Shown in pieces: positions 24,765 to 33,874 of a stretch of 64,000 bases of DNA (its first letter is position 1; each line of letters begins with the position of its first letter). The position numbers and the translations under genes were made by a program. Origin of the DNA: RBG-16-66-20 sp038040245 (GTDB lineage Bacteria > Pseudomonadota > Gammaproteobacteria > Burkholderiales > SG8-39); contig JBBPIU010000002.1 of NCBI GenBank assembly GCA_038040245.1, positions 1 through 64,000 of the forward strand, given 5' to 3'. A model generated the notes under the pieces. The model was not told where the DNA came from and made no database searches. It saw only the letters and a list, made by a program, of their open reading frames with translations.

Positions 24765-25828
24765 CCCTGGGCGATCGTTCCTACCCGATCCACATCGGGG
24801 CCGGCCTGCTGGACGATGCGAAGATGTACGCGCAGTACGTTGCGTCGAGAAGCGTCGCCGTAATCACCAACAAGGTCGTCGCGCCGCTTTATCTCGAGCG
24901 CATGCAGCGTGCGCTCGAGCAGGCTGGGGGCCGCGTGGTCCCGGTCCTGATCGAGGATGGCGAACAGGCGAAAGCCTGGGCCACGCTCGACCACGTGATC
25001 GACGCGCTGCTGGCCGCGCGCTGCGGCCGCGATTCGGTCATTGTCGCCCTGGGTGGCGGCGTGGTCGGTGACCTCGCAGGATTCGCGGCGGCGGTGTACC
25101 AGCGCGGGATCGCGTTCATCCAGGTGCCGACGACGCTGCTCGCACAGGTGGATTCCTCGGTCGGAGGCAAGACCGCGATCAACCACGCGCGCGGCAAGAA
25201 CATGGTCGGCGCATTCCACCAGCCGCTGGCCGTGATCGCCGATGTCGCCACGCTGGATTCGCTGCCCGACCGAGAGCTGCGCGCCGGAATCGCGGAGGTC
25301 ATCAAGCACGGTCTGATCCTGGATCTGGAGTTTCTGGAATGGCTCGAAAAACAGATGGAAAAACTGCTTGCGCGTGACCCCGTCGCGCTGGCGCACGCGG
25401 TGCGTCGCTCCTGCGAGCTCAAGGCGCAGGTCGTCGCCGTCGACGAGCGCGAGACCGGCCTGCGCGCGATCCTGAATTTCGGCCATACCTTCGGCCATGC
25501 CATCGAGGCCGGGGTCGGCTACGGCGAGTGGCTGCACGGCGAAGCGGTCGCGACCGGGATGGTGATGGCAGCCGAGCTGTCGGTGCGCACCGGCACGCTG
25601 CGCCGCGAGGACGCCGATCGGGTCACGGCACTCATTGCGCGCGCCGGCTTGCCGGTACGCGGCCCCATGCTGCCGATCGAGCGGTACCTCGAACTGATGC
25701 AGGTGGACAAGAAGGCCTCCGGCGGCCGGGTCCGCTTCATCCTGCTCGAAGGGCTGGGCCGTGCGACGCTGCGCGGCGACCTCGATACCGGCCTGGTACG
25801 CGAAAGCATCGCCGCTGCAGCGCAGTAG
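24746..25828 (+). CDS. aroB: 3-Dehydroquinate synthase
   Basis: AroB converts DAHP to 3-dehydroquinate, the second shikimate pathway step, using NAD and a divalent metal. The 360-residue protein shows the NAD-binding VALGGGVVGDLAGFAAA, the substrate loop VPTTLLAQVDSSVGGKTA, and metal ligands within KHGLI (glutamate just before), FGHTFGHAIE (two histidines). Normal length, starts inside the aroK end. Confidence 0.95.
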   Translation: MQPLSVTLGDRSYPIHIGAGLLDDAKMYAQYVASRSVAVITNKVVAPLYLERMQRALEQAGGRVVPVLIEDGEQAKAWATLDHVIDALLAARCGRDSVIVALGGGVVGDLAGFAAAVYQRGIAFIQVPTTLLAQVDSSVGGKTAINHARGKNMVGAFHQPLAVIADVATLDSLPDRELRAGIAEVIKHGLILDLEFLEWLEKQMEKLLARDPVALAHAVRRSCELKAQVVAVDERETGLRAILNFGHTFGHAIEAGVGYGEWLHGEAVATGMVMAAELSVRTGTLRREDADRVTALIARAGLPVRGPMLPIERYLELMQVDKKASGGRVRFILLEGLGRATLRGDLDTGLVRESIAAAAQ

Positions 25829-25851
25829 GGTCGTCCTCAGGGGGCAAACCC

Positions 25852-25880
25852 TTGTAAGCGTGTGGTTCCACGGGTATATT
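25852..25880 (+). promoter_or_regulatory. Candidate sigma-70 promoter for gltBD
   Basis: TTGTAA (25852-25857), 17-bp spacer, TATATT (25875-25880) in an otherwise AT-richer gap between aroB and gltB. It predicts a leader of about 67 bases for gltB. Confidence 0.45.
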
Positions 25881-25953
25881 TCAAAGTTCACCTTCAATTT
25901 TTGTGCGGCGCGGCGAATAGGCCAGAAAGTCTCTCTTAATCAATAAGATACGC

Positions 25954-28900
25954 ATGAGTTCACCATTTCAACCGGAAGCGCAAGGCCTCTACGACCCAGC
26001 GTATGAGCACGACGGCTGCGGGGTCGGTTTCGTCGCGCACATCAAGGGCAAGAAATCGCATTTGATCGTCGAGCAGGGCCTCACGATCCTGAAGAATCTC
26101 AACCACCGCGGCGCGGTGGGTTGGGATCCGAAGCTTTCCGACGGCGCCGGCCTGATGATCCAGATGCCGGACCGGTTCCTGCGCGAAGAGATGGCCAAGC
26201 GCGGCGTGCGCCTGCCGCCGTTCGGGCAATACGGAGTCGGCATGGTGTTCCTGCCGCGCGACCCGGCGAGCCGCTTCGCCTGCGAGTACGAGATCGAGCG
26301 CGCGATCAAGGACGAAGGCCAGGTGCTGCTCGGCTGGCGCGACGTGCCGGTGGACAACTCGGACCTCGCCGAACCGGCAAAGAAACTCGAGCCGGTGATC
26401 CGCCAGGTTTTTGTCGGGCGCGGCGCGGGCGTCACCGTGACTGATGCGCTCGAGCGCAAGCTCTACATCATCCGCAAGAGCTCCGGGCACGCAATCCAGA
26501 CGCTCAAGCTGGAGCACGGCAAGGAGTTCTACGTGCCGTCGATGTCGGCGCGCCTGCTCTGCTACAAGGGGATGCTGCTCGCAATCCAGGTCGGCGAGTA
26601 CTACCTGGATCTCAAGGATCCGCGCGTCGAGTCGGCGCTTGCCCTGGTGCACCAGCGCTTTTCGACCAATACTTTCCCGTCGTGGGACCTGGCGCACCCG
26701 TTCCGCATGATCTGCCACAACGGCGAGATCAACACGGTGCGCGGCAACGTGAACTGGATCCGCGCCCGGCAGGGAGCGATCTCCAGCCCGGTGCTGGGCG
26801 ACGATCTCGCCAAGATCTGGCCGCTGATCTATGACGGCCAGTCGGACTCGGCTTCATTCGACAATGCGCTGGAACTCCTGGTGATGGGTGGCTACTCCAT
26901 CGCGCACGCGGTAATGATGATGATTCCCGAGGCGTGGGAGAACCACACGCTGATGGACCCCAGCCGGCGCGCCTTCTACGAATATCACGCCGCGATGATG
27001 GAGCCCTGGGACGGTCCCGCTTCGATCGCCTTTACCGACGGGCGCCAGATCGGCGCCACGCTCGATCGCAACGGCCTGCGGCCCTCGCGCTACATCGTCA
27101 CCGACGACGACCTGGTGATCATGGGCTCGGAGTGCGGCTGCCTGCCGGTTGCCGAGGAACGCATCATCAAGAAATGGCGCCTGCAGCCGGGCAAGATGTT
27201 CCTGGTCGACCTGGAGAAGGGCCGCATCATCGACGACAAGGAACTGAAGGAATCGCTCGCCGGCGCCAAGCCCTACGCCGAGTGGATCGAGCGCATTCGC
27301 GTCAAGCTGGACGAAGTGGAATCGGAGAAGACCGCGCCGCTCAAGTCTTCGGTGCCGCTGCTCGATCGCCAGCAGGCCTTTGCCTATACGCAGGAGGACA
27401 TCAAGTTCCAGCTGCTGCCGATGGCGGTGGCGGGCGAAGAGCCGACGGGATCGATGGGCAACGATGCGGCGCTCGCGATCCTGTCGAAAAAGGACAAGAC
27501 GCTTTATCACTACTTCAAGCAGCTGTTCGCGCAGGTGACCAATCCGGCGATCGACCCGATCCGCGAGGAACTGGTCACCTCGCTGGTGTCCTTCATCGGG
27601 CCCAAGCCCAACCTGCTCGGCATCGACGAGATGAATCCGCCGCTGCGGCTGGAAGTCGGCCAGCCGGTGCTCGATTTCTACGAGATGGAGAAAGTCCGCT
27701 ACATCGAGCGCTACACCGGCGGCAAATTCCGTTCTCTCGAGCTCGACATCACCTATCCGGTCTCCTGGGGCAAGGAAGCGGTCGAGGCGCGGCTTGCCTC
27801 CCTGTGCGCGCAGGCTGAGGACGCGGTGCGCTCGGGCTATTCGATCGTGATCGTCTCCGATCGCCATGTGGACAAGGAGCGGGTCGCGATCCCGGCGCTG
27901 CTCGCGCTCTCGGCGATCCACCAGCACCTGGTAAACAAGGGCCTGCGCACCTCGACCGGCTTGGTGGTCGAAACCGGTTCGGCGCGCGAGGTGCACCATT
28001 TCGCGCTGCTCGGCGGCTACGGCGCGGAGGCTGTGCATCCCTACCTCGCGCTCGAAACCTTGCTCGCGGTGAACGCGGGAGATCCTGCGGCGGGCTCGAA
28101 GGCGATCAAGAACTACGTCAAGGCGATCGGCAAGGGTCTGAAAAAAGTGATGTCCAAGATGGGCATCTCGACCTACATGTCCTATACCGGCGCACAGATT
28201 TTCGAGGCCGTGGGACTTGCCCGCTCGCTGGTGGAGAAGTACTTCCGGGGCACGGCGTCTTCGATCGAAGGCATCGGCGTGCTTGAACTCGCCGAGGAGA
28301 CGATCCGCATTCATCGCAGCGCGTTCGGCGACAAGGATCCGGTGCTGCAAACGATGCTTGACGAGGGCGGCGAATACGCCTGGCGGGTGCGCGGCGAAGA
28401 GCACGCCTGGACGCCCGACGTGATCGCCAAGCTGCAGCATTCCGCGCGGCAGAACTCGTCTTCGACCTACAAGGAATACGCGGCGCTGATCAACGACCAG
28501 TCGCGCCGGCAGTTGACCCTGCGTGGCCTGTTCGAGTTCCGGTTCGATCGCTGCAAGCCGGTGCCGATCGAGGAAGTCGAGCCGGCATCCGAGATCGTAA
28601 AGCGCTTCTCGACCGGGGCGATGTCGCTCGGCTCGATTTCGACTGAAGCCCACACGGTGCTCGCGATCGCGATGAACCGCATCGGCGGCAAATCCAACAC
28701 CGGCGAGGGCGGCGAGGACCGCAGGCGCTACGCGCCGGTGAAAGCGGGCGAGACCCTGCAATCGCGGCTCGGCCGCGAGCGCGTCGAAGTGGACATTGCC
28801 CTGAAAGAGGGCGATTCGCTCAACTCCAAGATCAAGCAGGTCGCCTCGGGCCGTTTTGGCGTCACCGCGGAATATCTCGCCGCGGCGGAGATGCTGCAGA

Positions 28901-30603
28901 TCAAGATTGCCCAGGGCGCAAAACCGGGCGAAGGCGGGCAGCTTCCGGGCAAGAAAGTCTCCGAGTACATCGCCGAACTGCGCTATGCGACGCCGGGCGT
29001 CGAGCTGATCTCGCCGCCGCCGCACCACGACATCTACTCGATCGAGGATATCGCGCAGCTGATCCACGATCTCAAGAATGCGAACCCCGCAGCCGCGGTG
29101 AGCGTGAAGCTCGTGTCGGAAGTCGGCGTGGGCACGATCGCCGCCGGCGTCGCCAAGGCGAAGGCCGACCACGTTACGATCTCCGGCCACGACGGCGGCA
29201 CCGGGGCCTCGCCCTGGTCCTCGATCATGCATGCCGGCACGCCCTGGGAACTCGGGCTCGCCGAGACGCAACAGACGCTGACCCTGAACCGCCTGCGCGG
29301 ACGCATCGCGGTGCAGGTGGACGGACAGATGAAGACCGGGCGCGACGTGATCGTCGGTGCGCTCCTCGGTGCAGATGAATTCGGTTTTGCCACTGCTCCT
29401 TTGGTCGTCGAAGGCTGCATCATGATGAGGAAGTGCCACCTGAATACCTGCCCGGTAGGCATCGCGACGCAGGATCCGGCGCTGCGCAAGAAGTTCGAGG
29501 GCAAACCCGAGCACGTGGTGAACTATCTGTTCTTCGTCGCCGAGGAAGCGCGCGAGCTGATGGCAAAGCTCGGCGTGCGGCGCGTCGAGGAGCTGATCGG
29601 CCGCGCCGATCTCCTCGACACGAGGAAGAGTATCGAGCACTGGAAAGCGAAGGGGCTCGATTTCTCCCGCATCTTCCACCTGCCAAAGGTGCCGGTGGAG
29701 GTCGCGCGCCACCACTGCGAGACGCAGGACCATGGCCTTGGCAAGGCGCTGGACAACCGGCTGATCGAACTCGCGCGCCCGGCGCTGGAGCGCGGCGAAA
29801 AGGTGACCATCGAAACGCCGATCCGCAACATCAACCGCACGGTCGGTACCATGCTTTCCGGCGAGATCGCCAAGCGTTACGGACACGAAGGATTGCCCGA
29901 CGAGACCGTTCATGTGCGGCTCGCCGGCTCCGCCGGACAGAGCTTCGGCGCCTTCCTTGCGCGCGGCGTATGGCTGGACCTGATCGGCGATACCAACGAC
30001 TACTGCGGCAAGGGGCTCTCGGGCGGCCGCATCTCGGTCCAGCCTTCAGCCAAGTTCCGCGGCGAGCCGACCGAGAACATCATCACCGGCAATGTCGTGC
30101 TCTACGGCGCGATCGAAGGCGAGGCGTTTTTCCGCGGCGTCGCGGGTGAGCGCTTTGCGGTCCGCAATTCCGGCGCGCGGGCGGTGGTCGAGGGCGTGGG
30201 CGACCACGGTTGCGAGTACATGACCGGCGGAACGGTGGTGGTTCTGGGTGCCACCGGCCGCAATTTCGCCGCCGGCATGTCGGGCGGCATCGCCTACGTG
30301 CTGGACGAGAAGGGCGACTTCGCCAGGTACTGCAACACTTCGATGGTGGCGCTGGAGCCCCTGCTTGCCGAGCCGGAACAGGAGGCGAAGCTCGCGCGCG
30401 AGTTCTGGCACAAAGGCGAGTCGGATGAAGCCGTGGCGAAACGCCTGATCGAGCGCCATGCGCGCTACACGGGTAGCGCGCAGGCGAAACGCATCCTCGA
30501 GCGCTGGAGCGAGTACCGGCCGAAGTTCGTCAAGGTGTTCCCGAACGAGTACCGGCGCGCGCTGGGCGAGCTCGCCGCCAAGCCCAAGCGTCTCGCGGCG
30601 TAG
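25954..30603 (+). CDS. gltB: Glutamate synthase (NADPH), large subunit
   Basis: GOGAT transfers the glutamine amide to 2-oxoglutarate, giving two glutamates. The 1549-residue subunit has an N-terminal class II amidotransferase whose nucleophile Cys22 (YEHDGCGVGF) implies removal of a 21-residue propeptide, a central domain, an FMN-binding barrel (SGHDGGTGASPW) with the 3Fe-4S cysteines in CIMMRKCHLNTCPVG, and the C-terminal right-handed beta-helix (GQSFGAF, ending with glycine-rich turns). Length matches the bacterial family. gltD follows after seven bases. Confidence 0.96.
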   Translation: MSSPFQPEAQGLYDPAYEHDGCGVGFVAHIKGKKSHLIVEQGLTILKNLNHRGAVGWDPKLSDGAGLMIQMPDRFLREEMAKRGVRLPPFGQYGVGMVFLPRDPASRFACEYEIERAIKDEGQVLLGWRDVPVDNSDLAEPAKKLEPVIRQVFVGRGAGVTVTDALERKLYIIRKSSGHAIQTLKLEHGKEFYVPSMSARLLCYKGMLLAIQVGEYYLDLKDPRVESALALVHQRFSTNTFPSWDLAHPFRMICHNGEINTVRGNVNWIRARQGAISSPVLGDDLAKIWPLIYDGQSDSASFDNALELLVMGGYSIAHAVMMMIPEAWENHTLMDPSRRAFYEYHAAMMEPWDGPASIAFTDGRQIGATLDRNGLRPSRYIVTDDDLVIMGSECGCLPVAEERIIKKWRLQPGKMFLVDLEKGRIIDDKELKESLAGAKPYAEWIERIRVKLDEVESEKTAPLKSSVPLLDRQQAFAYTQEDIKFQLLPMAVAGEEPTGSMGNDAALAILSKKDKTLYHYFKQLFAQVTNPAIDPIREELVTSLVSFIGPKPNLLGIDEMNPPLRLEVGQPVLDFYEMEKVRYIERYTGGKFRSLELDITYPVSWGKEAVEARLASLCAQAEDAVRSGYSIVIVSDRHVDKERVAIPALLALSAIHQHLVNKGLRTSTGLVVETGSAREVHHFALLGGYGAEAVHPYLALETLLAVNAGDPAAGSKAIKNYVKAIGKGLKKVMSKMGISTYMSYTGAQIFEAVGLARSLVEKYFRGTASSIEGIGVLELAEETIRIHRSAFGDKDPVLQTMLDEGGEYAWRVRGEEHAWTPDVIAKLQHSARQNSSSTYKEYAALINDQSRRQLTLRGLFEFRFDRCKPVPIEEVEPASEIVKRFSTGAMSLGSISTEAHTVLAIAMNRIGGKSNTGEGGEDRRRYAPVKAGETLQSRLGRERVEVDIALKEGDSLNSKIKQVASGRFGVTAEYLAAAEMLQIKIAQGAKPGEGGQLPGKKVSEYIAELRYATPGVELISPPPHHDIYSIEDIAQLIHDLKNANPAAAVSVKLVSEVGVGTIAAGVAKAKADHVTISGHDGGTGASPWSSIMHAGTPWELGLAETQQTLTLNRLRGRIAVQVDGQMKTGRDVIVGALLGADEFGFATAPLVVEGCIMMRKCHLNTCPVGIATQDPALRKKFEGKPEHVVNYLFFVAEEARELMAKLGVRRVEELIGRADLLDTRKSIEHWKAKGLDFSRIFHLPKVPVEVARHHCETQDHGLGKALDNRLIELARPALERGEKVTIETPIRNINRTVGTMLSGEIAKRYGHEGLPDETVHVRLAGSAGQSFGAFLARGVWLDLIGDTNDYCGKGLSGGRISVQPSAKFRGEPTENIITGNVVLYGAIEGEAFFRGVAGERFAVRNSGARAVVEGVGDHGCEYMTGGTVVVLGATGRNFAAGMSGGIAYVLDEKGDFARYCNTSMVALEPLLAEPEQEAKLAREFWHKGESDEAVAKRLIERHARYTGSAQAKRILERWSEYRPKFVKVFPNEYRRALGELAAKPKRLAA

Positions 30604-30610
30604 GCAGCGC

Positions 30611-32074
30611 GTGGGCAAAATCACCGGATTCCTGGACTACGAGCGCCTTGAAGAGCCGCACGAAGGCAAGGTTTCGCGCAAAAAGCACTACCGCGAGTTC
30701 TACCTGCGCCTGGCCGACGAAGACGCGAAGATCCAGGGCGCGCGCTGCATGGACTGCGGGATCCCGTTTTGCATGCAGGGCTGTCCGGTCAACAACATCA
30801 TTCCCGACTTCAACGACCTGGTTTACCGGCAGGACTGGGAGCGGGCGATCGAAACGCTGCACTCGACCAACAATTTTCCCGAGTTCACGGGCCGCATCTG
30901 CCCGGCGCCTTGCGAGGAAGCCTGCGTGCTGCGCATCAATGAGGATCCAGTCGGGATCAAGTCGATCGAACACGCGATCATCGACAAAGCCTGGGAATCA
31001 GGCTGGGTGAAGGCGCAGCCCGCGGCATACAAGACCGGCAAGAAAGTCGCCGTGGTTGGCTCAGGCCCCGCGGGCCTCGCCTGCGCGCAGCAGCTCGCGC
31101 GCGCCGGCCACGAAGTCACCGTATTCGAGAAGAACGACCGCATCGGCGGACAGCTGCGCTATGGCATTCCCGATTTCAAGCTCGAGAAGAAAGTCATCGA
31201 CCGCCGCCTCGGGCAGATGGCGGCCGAAGGCGTGGTTTTCCGCACTGGTATCAGGATCGGAAAAGACAAGCCGGGTAAAGGGGTTCCGGACTGGGCGACT
31301 GAGGTGGTGGGAGCGCAGAAAGTTCTTGCCGATTTTGATGCGGTAATCCTCTCGGGCGGTGCGGAGGTTTCGCGCGACCTGCCGATCCCGGGGCGCGAGC
31401 TGGCCGGCGTGCATTTCGCGATGGAGTTCCTGCCGCTGCAGAACAAGCGCGTCGCGGGCGATAAGGGCGTGCCCGAACTCGGGGCGGGCGGCAAGCATGT
31501 CGTGGTCATCGGGGGCGGCGATACGGGCTCGGACTGCGTCGGCACCGCCAACCGCCACGGTGCCGCCTCGGTCACGCAATTCGAGCTGCTGCCGATGCCA
31601 CCCGACGTGGAGCGCAATCCGGTGTGGCCCTACTGGCCGACACGCCTGCGCACTTCTTCCTCGCATGAAGAGGGCGTCGAGCGCGACTGGTCCATCGCCA
31701 CGAAAGCTCTGGTCGGCGAAGGCGGCAAGGTCAAGACCTTGAAAGCCGTGCGGCTGGCATGGAAGGATGGCAAGCCGGCCGAAATTCCAGGCTCGGAATT
31801 CGACCTGCCCGCCGATCTGGTCCTGCTGGCGATGGGCTTCGTCTCGCCGGTGCAGTCACTGCTCGAAGAGTTCGGCGTCGAGAAGGATGCTCGTGGCAAT
31901 GCCAAAGCGGCGACCGAAGGCGCCGGCAGCTACGCCACCAGCGTGCCAAAGGTGTTTGCCGCGGGCGACATGCGCCGCGGCCAGTCGCTCGTGGTGTGGG
32001 CGATCCGCGAGGGCCGGCAATGTGCCCGCGCGGTGGACGAATTCCTGATGGGGTTCTCGGAGTTGCCGCGCTAG
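30611..32074 (+). CDS. gltD: Glutamate synthase (NADPH), small subunit
   Basis: A 487-residue flavoprotein that takes electrons from NADPH and passes them over two 4Fe-4S clusters to GltB. The cluster cysteines are in CMDCGIPFCMQGCPV and CPAPCEEACVL; the FAD site is VAVVGSGPAGLACAQQLARA and the NADPH site VVVIGGGDTGSDC; the end carries AAGDMRRGQSLVVWAIREGR. The start GTG 30611 (GKITGFLDYER) is the family start; longer frames lie inside gltB. Confidence 0.95.
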   Translation: MGKITGFLDYERLEEPHEGKVSRKKHYREFYLRLADEDAKIQGARCMDCGIPFCMQGCPVNNIIPDFNDLVYRQDWERAIETLHSTNNFPEFTGRICPAPCEEACVLRINEDPVGIKSIEHAIIDKAWESGWVKAQPAAYKTGKKVAVVGSGPAGLACAQQLARAGHEVTVFEKNDRIGGQLRYGIPDFKLEKKVIDRRLGQMAAEGVVFRTGIRIGKDKPGKGVPDWATEVVGAQKVLADFDAVILSGGAEVSRDLPIPGRELAGVHFAMEFLPLQNKRVAGDKGVPELGAGGKHVVVIGGGDTGSDCVGTANRHGAASVTQFELLPMPPDVERNPVWPYWPTRLRTSSSHEEGVERDWSIATKALVGEGGKVKTLKAVRLAWKDGKPAEIPGSEFDLPADLVLLAMGFVSPVQSLLEEFGVEKDARGNAKAATEGAGSYATSVPKVFAAGDMRRGQSLVVWAIREGRQCARAVDEFLMGFSELPR

Positions 32075-32086
32075 GGAGGCGCGCGC

Positions 32087-32728
32087 ATGACCGCCACGGG
32101 GCAGCGCAGCCACACGCTCTCGGACGCGGACCTGATGGCGGTGGGTTCGCACGGTGTCGCGCGCACCTATCCCAAGAACACGATCATCGTCAGCGAGGGT
32201 GACCAGACCGATTCGCTCTACATTATCCTCAAGGGCCGGGTGAAGGTCTTCGTCAGCGACGATGCCGGCCACGAGGTCCTGCTCCTGACCCAGGGTCCGG
32301 GCGAGTATTTCGGCGAGTTGGTGCTCGATGAGGGCCCGCGTGCTGCATCTGTCATGACCCTGGAGCCGGCGCGCTTCCTGGTGGTGCAGAAAAAAGACTT
32401 CCACGACTTCGTTATCAAGAACCCGGCGTTCGCGCTGAGCCTGATCGAGAAACTGATCGCGCGCGTACGCTCGCTGACCGCGAGCGTGAAGAGCCTCGCG
32501 CTGATGGACGTCTACGGCCGGGTCGCCCGGCTGCTCCTCGAGCTCGCCGAGGAGCGCGACGGGGGCATGGTGATCAACCAGCGCCTGACGCAGCAGGACA
32601 TGGCGAGCCGTATCGGCGCCTCGCGAGAGATGGTAAGCCGCATCCTCAAGGACCTGTCCGCCGGCGGCTACCTGACCCAGTCCCGCAGCGGGATCGTGCT
32701 GCACCGCAAACCTCCAGAGCACTGGTAG
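32087..32728 (+). CDS. Crp/Fnr family transcriptional regulator
   Basis: A 213-residue regulator: cyclic-nucleotide-binding beta-barrel (residues about 20-120, with GEYFGELVLDEGPRAASV as the phosphate-binding cassette), dimer helix, and a C-terminal winged helix (LTQQDMASRIGASREMVSRI). No N-terminal cysteine cluster is present, so it is not an oxygen-sensing Fnr. The cassette lacks the RS pair of true Crp (RAAS instead), so cAMP binding is uncertain. It starts 12 bases after gltD behind GGGAGG and may be in the same transcript. Confidence 0.88.
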   Translation: MTATGQRSHTLSDADLMAVGSHGVARTYPKNTIIVSEGDQTDSLYIILKGRVKVFVSDDAGHEVLLLTQGPGEYFGELVLDEGPRAASVMTLEPARFLVVQKKDFHDFVIKNPAFALSLIEKLIARVRSLTASVKSLALMDVYGRVARLLLELAEERDGGMVINQRLTQQDMASRIGASREMVSRILKDLSAGGYLTQSRSGIVLHRKPPEHW

Positions 32729-32838
32729 GCCGACCCGGGGAGTGTGCTTTTCGCACAGTCTCCGGCCGCATTCCTCCGCTGACCCCGATGCTTGGTCGGT
32801 CTACGCTGATCCGGCACTCTACCCAATGGGAGGGGACC

Positions 32839-33054
32839 ATGAACCTCAAAGAGCACTTGCAGTTCCTGATCATGATTATCCCGACCTTGCTGCTGCTGAC
32901 CGCTGTCGCGGCCTCGCTGGCGTTTCCAGCCCAGAGCGCGGGAGCGCCGTCCGTTGGACTGGCGCTCGCCGCCAGCCTTGCCGAAACCGAGGCGGCAATC
33001 GTCCAGGACAGCCACATCGGGCGCGTAAATTCCGCCCCGCCAGATAGCCGGTAG
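32839..33054 (+). CDS. Small hydrophobic protein of unknown function
   Basis: A 71-residue protein with a strong Shine-Dalgarno (GGGAGGGG, 32828-32835). It starts MNLKEHLQFLIMIIPTLLLL and has one hydrophobic helix (about 8-27) that ends in a possible signal-peptidase site near ASLAFPAQS. The remainder is alanine-rich. It stands alone between a Crp-type regulator and a convergent mgtC-like gene. No family recognised; a secreted small protein or single-pass membrane peptide are both possible. The 110 bases before it hold a small hairpin (TGTGC-TTTTC-GCACA) and no clear promoter. Confidence 0.5.
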   Translation: MNLKEHLQFLIMIIPTLLLLTAVAASLAFPAQSAGAPSVGLALAASLAETEAAIVQDSHIGRVNSAPPDSR

Positions 33055-33074
33055 GCTGGGGCGCGGGGGCAGCC

Positions 33075-33773
33075 TCAGTCCCCCGCGGGCGCGATCCGGA
33101 ATTCGGTCACCGACGGCTCGGAGACGAGCCGCGCCGAGAAAGTCTGCGCGTTGGCTGCGTGCAGGGTACGCAACACCATCTGGTATTCGAACTCGCGCCC
33201 CTGGCCGGCGATCCGGTAGCTCATGTTGGTGACGCTGAAGCCGTGCTCCGCGATCAGGCGCCGCAATTCGGCCTCCGGCATCACTTGTTCGCGCGCGAAG
33301 CGAACCAGGAAATTGGCGTAGAACTCTGCGGGTATCTTGCCCTCGATCCAGCGGAACACCGAGAGCGTCCCGAGCGTCAGAACGGTCCCCAAGCCGGCGG
33401 CAAAGTAAAAGCCGATTCCGGCCAGGATGCCGATCGCGGCCGTGATCCAGATCGAGGCGGCGGTGGTGAGACCGCGCACCGTCAGGCCTTCCTTGACGAT
33501 CACGCCGGCGCCCAGAAAGCCGATGCCGGTCATGATCCCCTGCGCCATGCGGGTTGGGTCGATCACGACGCGCGCCGCCGCAATGCTCGCGATCCAGTGC
33601 GATTCGAACACGGTGACGAGCATCAGCAGGCTCGAAGCAATGCACACCAGCGCGTGGGTGCGAAAGCCCGCGGCGCGGCCGCGGTAGCTGCGCTCCAGGC
33701 CGATGATGCCGCCCGCCGCCAGCGCCGCGACCAGCCGCCAACACATCTCCAGATAATCGCCGTTTGTGCTCAT
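33075..33773 (-). CDS. MgtC/SapB family inner-membrane protein
   Basis: A 232-residue protein with four to five membrane helices in its first 150 residues and conserved MgtC motifs GGIIGLERSYRGRAAGFRTH and GIGFLGAGVIVKEG, RGLTTAASIW. The soluble C-terminus (about 150-232) resembles the ACT-like domain of MgtC. The family is linked to magnesium homeostasis and, in pathogens, intracellular survival by affecting F-type ATP synthase or phosphate uptake. Start 33773 (MSTNGDYLEM) chosen as the first Met near the first helix. Confidence 0.9.
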   Translation of the reverse strand: MSTNGDYLEMCWRLVAALAAGGIIGLERSYRGRAAGFRTHALVCIASSLLMLVTVFESHWIASIAAARVVIDPTRMAQGIMTGIGFLGAGVIVKEGLTVRGLTTAASIWITAAIGILAGIGFYFAAGLGTVLTLGTLSVFRWIEGKIPAEFYANFLVRFAREQVMPEAELRRLIAEHGFSVTNMSYRIAGQGREFEYQMVLRTLHAANAQTFSARLVSEPSVTEFRIAPAGD

Positions 33774-33849
33774 GACAGAAATGTGAAAAGCAGTGTAGCC
33801 TTCTTTTCCAAGAAGTATCAAGGAGTTCGAGTTCCCGCAGCACCCCCGG

Positions 33850-33858
33850 TGCTAGAAT
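33850..33858 (+). promoter_or_regulatory. Candidate extended -10 promoter of glmU
   Basis: TGCTAGAAT fits an extended -10 element (TGnTATAAT) 16 bases before the glmU start. No good -35 is seen at the expected distance. Confidence 0.4.
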
Positions 33859-33874
33859 TCCGGGCCCGACTTCA

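Noticed and set aside
26854..29913. 1019-codon minus-strand open frame
   Set aside because: Fully antisense to gltB, composition typical of a shadow frame, no recognisable motif.
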